64,000 bases of DNA from Polaromonas vacuolata (GTDB lineage: Bacteria > Pseudomonadota > Gammaproteobacteria > Burkholderiales > Burkholderiaceae_C), in NCBI RefSeq assembly GCF_012584515.1, contig NZ_CP051461.1:542001-606000 (forward strand), read 5' to 3'. The translations under genes were made by a program, and so were the position numbers. The notes under the pieces are model-generated. The model had not been told where the DNA came from, did not search any database, and saw only the letters and a program-made list of their open reading frames with translations. Of the stretch, positions 57,681 to 64,000 are shown piece after piece. Numbering within the stretch: the stretch's first letter is position 1; the number at the start of each line of letters is the position of its first letter.

Positions 57681-58772
57681 ATGGCTTTAGACCAACCAAT
57701 CGTTTTGCAAGCCTTGCAAACAGTGCTAGACCCCAACACCGGCAAAGACTTTGTCAGCACCCGGGCGTTAAAAAACCTGCAAATCACCGGTGCTGATGTG
57801 TCGTTTGACGTCGAGCTGGCCTACCCCGCCAAAAGCCAAATAGCCGCGATTCGCCAAAGCCTTATCGTGGCCGCTAAGGGCGTCGCCGGCGTCGGCAATG
57901 TCTCTGTCAATGTGAGCTTTAAGATCGCCAGCCACAGCGTGCAGCGCGGCGTGCAGTTGCTGCCAAATGTTAAAAACATCATCGCCGTTGCGTCGGGCAA
58001 AGGTGGCGTGGGCAAAAGCACCACTGCGGTTAATTTGGCACTGGCACTGGCTGCCGAGGGCGCTAGCGTGGGTTTACTCGACGCCGATATTTACGGCCCT
58101 AGCCAGCCCATGATGATGGGTATTGAAGGCCGACCCGAAAGCGTGGACGGCAAGAACATGGAGCCGATGGAGAACTACGGCATTCAAGTGATGTCGATAG
58201 GCTTTTTGGTGGCTCAAGACGAAGCCATGATTTGGCGCGGCCCGATGGCCACTCAAGCGCTAGAGCAATTGCTGCGCCAGACCAATTGGAAAGATTTGGA
58301 CTACCTGATCGTCGACATGCCGCCAGGCACCGGAGACATTCAACTCACCCTGAGCCAGCGCGTGCCGCTGACCGGTGCGGTGATCGTCACCACGCCGCAA
58401 GACATCGCGCTGCTTGACGCCAGAAAAGGCATCAAGATGTTCGAAAAAGTCGGTGTTCCGATTCTGGGCATTGTTGAGAATATGGCGGTCCACGTGTGCT
58501 CTAAGTGTGGTCACACAGAGCATATTTTTGGCGCAGACGGCGGTAAAAATATGGCCGCTGAATACAACATGGATCACCTAGGTGCGCTGCCATTAGATAT
58601 GCAAATTCGACTCAACGCCGACAACGGTCGGCCGACTGTGGTGGCCGATCCAGACGGCAGCATTGCGGCAATTTACAAAGCTGTGGCGCGCAAATTAGCC
58701 ATTACTGTGGCGGCAAAAGCCAAAGATTTTTCAGCTAAATTTCCTAGCATCACGATTTCTAAAAATACATAA
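57681..58772 (+). CDS. apbC: Iron-sulfur cluster carrier protein ApbC (Mrp/NBP35)
   Basis: P-loop ATPase that binds and transfers [4Fe-4S] clusters. The 363 residues have an N-terminal MIP18-type (DUF59) domain (about 1-90), Walker A GKGGVGKSTTAVN (deviant, about residue 105), LLDADIYGPSQP and the cluster-binding CxxC in HVCSKCGH. GGAG precedes the ATG at 57681; the frame opens earlier without homology. It is divergent from metG. Confidence 0.95.
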   Translation: MALDQPIVLQALQTVLDPNTGKDFVSTRALKNLQITGADVSFDVELAYPAKSQIAAIRQSLIVAAKGVAGVGNVSVNVSFKIASHSVQRGVQLLPNVKNIIAVASGKGGVGKSTTAVNLALALAAEGASVGLLDADIYGPSQPMMMGIEGRPESVDGKNMEPMENYGIQVMSIGFLVAQDEAMIWRGPMATQALEQLLRQTNWKDLDYLIVDMPPGTGDIQLTLSQRVPLTGAVIVTTPQDIALLDARKGIKMFEKVGVPILGIVENMAVHVCSKCGHTEHIFGADGGKNMAAEYNMDHLGALPLDMQIRLNADNGRPTVVADPDGSIAAIYKAVARKLAITVAAKAKDFSAKFPSITISKNT

Positions 58773-58804
58773 GACATATTTTTAGTTCTTAAAAACTAGC
58801 CATT

Positions 58805-58834
58805 AAAAATTAGTCGTTATCGGCTAATTTTTTT
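58805..58834 (+). terminator. Intrinsic terminator after apbC
   Basis: AAAAATTAG (58805-58813) and CTAATTTTT (58824-58832) form a 9-base stem followed by T residues. A smaller hairpin TAGTT/AACTA lies just before it. It separates apbC from the transporter gene. The sequence resembles repeats near 40211 and 43690. Confidence 0.65.
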
Positions 58835-58979
58835 GCCTAAATTTTTTTTTGTAAAACTTTAAAATTACTTCTTTAGATTTTTTTGAATTAATTTAGTTTG
58901 ATTCGGTTTTGTCTTGAATGTTCTTACACAAACAATTCTTTTTCATAGATGATGATCCAACAAAAAAAAGGAGACATCT

Positions 58980-60608
58980 ATGTCAGGAATTTTGGATAAA
59001 GAACACATCATTGCCGGGCCCGGCTTTAACCGCTGGCTGGTGCCACCGGCGGCGTTAGCGATTCATTTATGCATAGGCATGGCGTATGGATTCTCAGTTT
59101 TTTGGCTACCGCTGTCCAAAGCGCTAGGCGTTAAAGACGCGATTAAATGCGGCCCTGACATAGGTTTTTTCCAAGAACTTTTTAGCACTGGTTGCGACTG
59201 GAAAATCTCTACGTTGGGCTGGATGTACACCTTGTTTTTTGTGCTCTTGGGCACATCGGCGGCCACTTGGGGCGGTTGGCTTGAACGCGCTGGACCGCGC
59301 AAAGCCGGTGTAGTTGCCGCTTTTTGCTGGTGTGGCGGCATGCTGGTCTCGGCGCTCGGGGTTTATCTGCACCAGTTCTGGTTGATGCTGTTGGGCTCTG
59401 GCGTGATTGGCGGTATTGGTTTGGGACTGGGCTATATCTCGCCGGTATCTACCTTGATTAAATGGTTTCCGGATAAGCGCGGCATGGCTACCGGCATGGC
59501 CATCATGGGCTTTGGCGGCGGTGCCATGATTGGCTCACCTTTAGCCGCTGACCTGATGAAATACTTTGCCAGCCCGACTAGCGTGGGTGTGGTGCAGACT
59601 TTTGTGGTTATGGCTTTGCTTTATTTTGTCTTCATGATGGCCGGCGCTTTTGGTTACCGCGTGCCTGAAACGGGATGGAAACCAGCAGGCTGGACAGCCC
59701 CTGATGCAGCTGACAACGCCATGATTACCCAGCAACACGTGCATGTCAGCAAGGTCTGGGGCATTCCCCAGTTTTGGCTGATCTGGATGGTGTTGTGCAT
59801 GAATGTGAGTGCCGGCATTGGCGTGATCGGCATGGCTTCGCCCATGCTGCAAGAAGTTTTTGGCGGCGCCTTAATTGGTGTGAACCAGAAATTTGGCGCG
59901 TTGGATAAAAGCCAGCTTGCCGCCATCGCAACCGTGGCCGCAGGCTTTACAGCGCTGCTCAGTTTATTCAATATTGGGGGACGATTTTTCTGGGCCAGTT
60001 TGTCTGACAAGCTAGGCCGCAAGCTCACCTATGTGGTGTTTTTTGTGCTTGGCGGTGCTTTGTATTTCAGCATTCCGGGCAGCGCTGCGGCTGGCAGCAT
60101 TGTTTTATTCGTCGCCGCTTTTTGTGTCATTTTGAGTATGTACGGCGGCGGCTTTGCCACCGTACCGGCTTATCTTGCGGATATCTTTGGCACGCAAATG
60201 GTGGGCGCTATTCACGGCCGCTTGCTGACCGCTTGGGCGACGGCGGGCATTCTCGGCCCGGTGATTGTTAACTACATGCGCGAGTATCAAATCGGTCTGG
60301 GTTTGCCGCGAGAGCAAGTCTATAACCAGACCATGTTTATTTTGTCTGGCTTGCTGGTTGTGGGTTTGATCTGTAACGCACTGGTGCGACCACTCAACCC
60401 CAAGTGGTTTATGTCGGACGAAGAACTGGCACACGAAAAACGGCTGGCGCATGAAAAGGCCATTGCATCGCAAGTCACAGGCAGTGACTCAATCGGGCAA
60501 GATACAACTAGTTCTTCTCTTGTCGTTTTGGCTTGGTTGGCCGTTGGTCTACCGCTAGCTTGGGGCGTTTACCGAACCTTGCAAAGTGTTGCTAAATTCT
60601 TTGCTTGA
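58980..60608 (+). CDS. MFS transporter, oxalate/formate antiporter family
   Basis: Twelve-segment major facilitator protein of the OFA family, probably moving formate or oxalate across the inner membrane. The 542 residues include MAYGFSVFWLPLSKALG, GLGLGYISPVSTLIKWFPDKRGMATG (family signature loop between segments 4 and 5) and a cytoplasmic C-terminal tail. A loop of about 30 residues with two cysteines (CGPDIGFFQELFSTGCDW) lies after the first segment. AAGGAG lies 6 bases before the ATG. It sits 90 bases upstream of the formate dehydrogenase genes, which suggests formate as substrate. Confidence 0.88.
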   Translation: MSGILDKEHIIAGPGFNRWLVPPAALAIHLCIGMAYGFSVFWLPLSKALGVKDAIKCGPDIGFFQELFSTGCDWKISTLGWMYTLFFVLLGTSAATWGGWLERAGPRKAGVVAAFCWCGGMLVSALGVYLHQFWLMLLGSGVIGGIGLGLGYISPVSTLIKWFPDKRGMATGMAIMGFGGGAMIGSPLAADLMKYFASPTSVGVVQTFVVMALLYFVFMMAGAFGYRVPETGWKPAGWTAPDAADNAMITQQHVHVSKVWGIPQFWLIWMVLCMNVSAGIGVIGMASPMLQEVFGGALIGVNQKFGALDKSQLAAIATVAAGFTALLSLFNIGGRFFWASLSDKLGRKLTYVVFFVLGGALYFSIPGSAAAGSIVLFVAAFCVILSMYGGGFATVPAYLADIFGTQMVGAIHGRLLTAWATAGILGPVIVNYMREYQIGLGLPREQVYNQTMFILSGLLVVGLICNALVRPLNPKWFMSDEELAHEKRLAHEKAIASQVTGSDSIGQDTTSSSLVVLAWLAVGLPLAWGVYRTLQSVAKFFA

Positions 60609-60695
60609 GGCGAGAGCAGGGCATTGGTATTTTTATTTTTTGTTTTTTAAATGCAAGCTAGGCATACGGGTGCTAGCTTGCAATGTCAGGCCCAT

Positions 60696-62507
60696 ATGAC
60701 TTCTCCTGAACCCCAAGCTGTATCCCCATTTAGCGTGATTGCGACAGTCGACGATTTACGCAAAAGTATTCGCCAAAAAAGCAAACTTAAAGGTCGGCAA
60801 AGTGACGACGTTTCAATCAGTGAGGTGCGCGACTTGATAGGCGATGCGCCTGCCGAAGGACACCCGCGCGATTTGCTGATTGAGTATTTGCATTTGCTCA
60901 ACGACGCATGGCGCGGTCTGCACGACAGACATCTGGTGGCGCTGGCAAAAGAGATGAATATCCCTATGGCCGAGGTCTATGAGGTGGCGACTTTCTACCA
61001 TCACTTTGAAGTGCTCAAAGGCGATGCCAAAGCCCCAGGCCTAACGGTTCGCGTTTGCAACGGTCTGCCTTGTGAGATGGCTGGCGCAGAAAATATTCTG
61101 GCGCGTTTGCCAGTCTTGCTGGGCAACCCTGATGTGCGTGTTATTGCCGCGCCTTGCATTGGCCGTTGCGATCAAGCGCCCGCCGTTGCCGTGCATCAAA
61201 CTGTGATTGCATATGCCACGCCCGAGTTGGTGATGGCCGAAATAAAACAGCCAAATAAAAATTTGCCAGCATCAAGCGAGAAACTTAATTTTTCTGCCTC
61301 TGACTTCACTGAAAAAAGTTTGATCGTACCAAGCCATGGCGGCCCGGCAGACTATGTCGGGTATCAAGCCTATCGTGAGGCGGGTGGTTACTCGATCGCC
61401 GCCGCACTGGTGAACTGCGAGGAAGACAGCGACCCGGTATTAAAAGCCATGGAAGACTCAGGCTTGCGCGGTTTAGGCGGTGCGGGTTTTCCAGCTGGCC
61501 GAAAATGGCGCATCGTGCAGGCCTTCCCTGGTCCGCGCCTGATGGCGGTCAATATCGACGAGGGTGAGCCCGGCACTTTTAAAGACCGCAGTTACTTAGA
61601 GCGCGACCCACATCGTTTTCTCGAAGGCTTGTTAATTGCAGCGCAAGTCGTTGGCATTCGAACTTGCTACATCTATTTGCGCGATGAATACCATGACTGC
61701 CGCGCGATGTTGGAAAAAGAGCTTGAACTGCTGCGCGCTGATCCGCCTTGTGAATTGCCGCGCATAGAACTGCGCCGCGGCGCCGGCGCTTATATCTGCG
61801 GTGAAGAGTCGGCCATGATTGAAAGTTTGGAAGGCAAACGCGGATTGCCGCGTATGCGGCCTCCGTATATTGCTGAAGTCGGTTTGTTTGGTTTACCCAC
61901 GCTAGAACACAACTTTGAAACTTTGTATTGGGTGCGCGATATTGTGGAAAAAGGCCCAGAGTGGTTTTCCAGTTTTGGTCGCAACGGCCGCAAAGGCTTG
62001 CGCAGTTTCAGCGTCAGTGGACGCGTCAAGCAGCCAGGCGTAAAGCTCGCGCCGGCTGGTATTACGGTGCAAGAATTGGTCGATGAATATTGCGGCGGTA
62101 TGCAAGACGGTCACAATTTTTATGCCTATCTGCCCGGCGGTGCGTCGGGCGGTATTTTGCCCGCCAGCCTGAATCAAATCCCGCTCGACTTCGACACGCT
62201 GCAACCTTATGGCTGCTTTATTGGTTCGGCCGCTATTATTGTTTTGGGCCATCAAGACAAAGCCCGCGATGCCGCGCTCAATATGATGCGTTTTTTCGAA
62301 CACGAGAGCTGCGGCCAATGCACGCCTTGCCGCGTTGGCACCAGCAAAGCGGCGCGCTTAATGCAAGCTGATGCGTGGGATAACGACACGCTAGACGACT
62401 TGAGCCAAGTTATGGTGGATGCGTCCATCTGCGGCCTAGGTCAGGCTGCGCCCAACCCTGTGCGCAGCATTCAAAAATATTTCCCGCATGAAATTGGAGT
62501 GCTATGA
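60696..62507 (+). CDS. fdsB: NAD-dependent formate dehydrogenase, fused gamma-beta subunit (NuoE-NuoF type)
   Basis: Diaphorase part of soluble NAD-linked formate dehydrogenase. The 603 residues fuse two proteins that are usually separate (FdsG and FdsB): residues about 20-180 are NuoE-like with a [2Fe-2S] site (VCNGLPCEMAG and APCIGRCDQAP), and about 215-600 are NuoF-like with the NADH loop GLRGLGGAGFPAGRKW, the FMN loop NIDEGEPGTFKDR and the [4Fe-4S] ligands in SCGQCTPCRVGT. I chose the ATG at 60696; one at 60651 has no ribosome binding site. Its stop overlaps the alpha-subunit start (ATGA). Confidence 0.92.
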   Translation: MTSPEPQAVSPFSVIATVDDLRKSIRQKSKLKGRQSDDVSISEVRDLIGDAPAEGHPRDLLIEYLHLLNDAWRGLHDRHLVALAKEMNIPMAEVYEVATFYHHFEVLKGDAKAPGLTVRVCNGLPCEMAGAENILARLPVLLGNPDVRVIAAPCIGRCDQAPAVAVHQTVIAYATPELVMAEIKQPNKNLPASSEKLNFSASDFTEKSLIVPSHGGPADYVGYQAYREAGGYSIAAALVNCEEDSDPVLKAMEDSGLRGLGGAGFPAGRKWRIVQAFPGPRLMAVNIDEGEPGTFKDRSYLERDPHRFLEGLLIAAQVVGIRTCYIYLRDEYHDCRAMLEKELELLRADPPCELPRIELRRGAGAYICGEESAMIESLEGKRGLPRMRPPYIAEVGLFGLPTLEHNFETLYWVRDIVEKGPEWFSSFGRNGRKGLRSFSVSGRVKQPGVKLAPAGITVQELVDEYCGGMQDGHNFYAYLPGGASGGILPASLNQIPLDFDTLQPYGCFIGSAAIIVLGHQDKARDAALNMMRFFEHESCGQCTPCRVGTSKAARLMQADAWDNDTLDDLSQVMVDASICGLGQAAPNPVRSIQKYFPHEIGVL

Positions 62508-64000
62508 ACGCGCCCGCACAAACCACCTCGCCAAGCGCACAGCGCGCAAAAGCGCTGCCGCCAATTAAACCGCAAGCGATTCATTTCACACTGGATGGCA
62601 ACGCGATTACTGCTTTTGACGGCGAGAGTATTTTCAACGCCGCCAAACGCAGCGGTGTCGATATCCCACATCTTTGCTACAAGGATGGTTACCGCGCCGA
62701 CGGTAATTGCCGCTCATGTGTTGTGGAGATCGATGGCGAGCGCACTTTGGCGCCGAGTTGCTGCCGCAACCCGACGACCGGCATGAAGGTGCAAACCAGT
62801 AGCGAGCGCGCGCTGAAAAGTCAAAAAATGGTGTTGGAGATGCTGCTCTCTGACATGCCTGACGTCGGCTATAAATGGAATGACGACAATGCCGAGCAAG
62901 ACCTAAATGCAGCTGTCGGCCAACACGGCGAGCTAAGCGATTGGGCCGCCAAACTTTCAGTCACGGTGAGACCCGAACTCAAAGCCTTGCGCCGCGAGCA
63001 ACCCAAGGCCGATTTTTCACACCCGGCTATGGCGGTTAATCTCGATGCTTGCATTCAATGCAACCGCTGTGTGCGTGCCTGCCGCGAAGAACAAGTTAAC
63101 GACGTGATTGGCATGGCCATGCGCGGCGCGCACAGCGAGATTGTGTTCGACTTGGGCGACGACATGGGGGACAGCACTTGCGTCGCTTGCGGCGAATGCG
63201 TGCAAGCGTGTCCTACCGGTGCGCTCATGCCCAAGACGCTGGTGGGCAGTCAAATCGTGGATAAAAAAGTGGACTCGGTTTGTCCGTTTTGCGGTGTCGG
63301 CTGCTTGCTCACTTACAAGGTCAAAGACAACATCATCGTCGGCGTCGATGGCCGCGATGGCCCGGCTAATCACAGCCGCTTGTGCGTCAAAGGTCGCTAC
63401 GGTTTTGACTATGCCAGCAGCCCGCAGCGACTGACGCGGCCCCTTATTCGCAAAGCCGGTGTGGGGAAAAACCCAGAAGATTTAATCAATCTCAACCGTG
63501 ACACCGCAGACTGGTCGGCCGTGTTTCGGGAAGCCAGTTGGGAAGAAGCTTTGGCACTGACCGGCACTACGTTGGCGGGTTTGCGAGACACGCACGGCAA
63601 AAAAACATTGGCTGGTTTTGGTTCGGCCAAAGGCAGTAATGAAGAAGCTTATCTATTCCAAAAATTGGTGCGTACCGGTTTTGGCAGCAATAACGTAGAC
63701 CACTGCACACGGTTGTGCCACGCTTCTAGCGTTGCCGCCTTGCTTGAAGGCGTGGGCTCTGGCGCGGTGAGCAATCAGGTCAACGATGTCGAGCATGCTG
63801 AGATGATTTTCGTGATTGGTTCCAACCCCACCGGTAACCACCCAGTGGCGGCAACTTGGATGAAAAACGCCGCCAAGCGCGGCGCGAAAATCGTGCTCGC
63901 CGACCCACGCGTGACCGATCTTGGAAAACATGCTTGGCGCGCTTTGCAATTCAAGGCTGACACTGACGTGGCCATGCTCAATGCACTGATTCACACCATC
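62504..64000 (+). CDS. fdsA: NAD-dependent formate dehydrogenase alpha subunit, N-terminal half (runs off window)
   Basis: Molybdenum-containing catalytic subunit that oxidises formate to CO2. The 499 residues present hold an N-terminal [2Fe-2S] domain (Cys58, 69, 72, 86), two [4Fe-4S] motifs (CIQCNRCVRACRE and CVACGECVQACPTG), a third cluster site (CPFCGVGCLLTYKV) and the molybdenum-ligand motif VDHCTRLCHASS, in which Cys405 (TGC at 63716-63718) is the metal ligand, so this is not a selenoprotein. The 3' half lies outside the window. It overlaps the fused diaphorase gene by 4 bases, giving an operon. Confidence 0.93.
   Translation, partial: MNAPAQTTSPSAQRAKALPPIKPQAIHFTLDGNAITAFDGESIFNAAKRSGVDIPHLCYKDGYRADGNCRSCVVEIDGERTLAPSCCRNPTTGMKVQTSSERALKSQKMVLEMLLSDMPDVGYKWNDDNAEQDLNAAVGQHGELSDWAAKLSVTVRPELKALRREQPKADFSHPAMAVNLDACIQCNRCVRACREEQVNDVIGMAMRGAHSEIVFDLGDDMGDSTCVACGECVQACPTGALMPKTLVGSQIVDKKVDSVCPFCGVGCLLTYKVKDNIIVGVDGRDGPANHSRLCVKGRYGFDYASSPQRLTRPLIRKAGVGKNPEDLINLNRDTADWSAVFREASWEEALALTGTTLAGLRDTHGKKTLAGFGSAKGSNEEAYLFQKLVRTGFGSNNVDHCTRLCHASSVAALLEGVGSGAVSNQVNDVEHAEMIFVIGSNPTGNHPVAATWMKNAAKRGAKIVLADPRVTDLGKHAWRALQFKADTDVAMLNALIHTI

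Noticed and set aside
63716..63718. Selenocysteine in formate dehydrogenase alpha subunit
   Set aside because: The codon at the molybdenum ligand is TGC, an ordinary cysteine, and no SECIS-like element is needed.
1..64000. CRISPR arrays, IS elements or transposases
   Set aside because: No regularly spaced direct repeats of 20-40 bases, no transposase signature and no terminal inverted repeats with target duplications were found on reading through.

Overview
The window looks like chromosomal core DNA of a betaproteobacterium in the Burkholderiales, most likely a Comamonadaceae member related to Rhodoferax or Polaromonas. The basis is conserved gene order: rplU-rpmA-obgE-proB diverging from ispB, then pilB-pilC-pilD-coaE-zapD-yacG, hemA-prfA-prmC-grxD, moeB/ctpA/gpmA facing rhodanese-grxC-secB-gpsA, and ubiE-ubiJ-ubiB. 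The genus cannot be fixed from sequence alone. I saw no rRNA, tRNA, CRISPR array, prophage, transposase or insertion sequence. Genes are dense and no gene-free stretch exceeds about 300 bases.

Layout. 1-2.3 kb: ribosomal proteins L21/L27, ObgE and the start of proB (minus strand). 2.3-10.6 kb: ispB, the type IV pilus assembly genes pilBCD with an inserted acetyltransferase, coaE, zapD, yacG and a small exported protein. 10.7-14.5 kb: grxD, prmC, prfA and hemA (minus strand). 14.8-19.8 kb: a glycerol-3-phosphate ABC importer with a phosphodiesterase (ugpBAECQ, minus strand). 20-24.4 kb: a 1305-residue FAD/iron-sulfur oxidoreductase and a DUF971 protein. 24.5-29.6 kb: the ubiquinone genes ubiE, ubiJ and ubiB with a Tim44-domain protein, then FmdB-like and DUF502 proteins. 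29.7-37.8 kb: aspS, cardiolipin synthase, a ligase-associated exonuclease, a DNA-ligase homologue, folE, a BLUF photoreceptor and a DUF429 protein. 38-43.7 kb: an accessory island of small envelope/stress proteins (CsbD, two BON lipoproteins, holin-X, DUF883, DUF1328) with a CHASE3 histidine kinase, a NarL-type regulator and a lone receiver. 44-58.8 kb: AsmA, MoeB-like, CtpA, GpmA, rhodanese, GrxC, SecB, GpsA, PanC, PanB, ScpA, DUF3460, MetG and ApbC. 59-64 kb: an oxalate/formate-type transporter and an NAD-linked formate dehydrogenase whose alpha subunit runs off the window.

Two items stand out. First, the ATP-dependent DNA ligase homologue (33897-35720) has an intact reading frame but has lost the nucleophilic lysine and other catalytic residues of motifs I, IV and V. 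It sits beside an apparently intact nuclease, while the helicase and phosphoesterase usually found with this pair are absent here. This points to a ligase turned into a non-catalytic protein. Second, the response regulator of the stress island has an in-frame TAG exactly where its DNA-binding domain begins, and the rest of that domain is perfectly preserved downstream. A GTAGGA-type sequence recurs in front of several genes of the same island and may be its operator.
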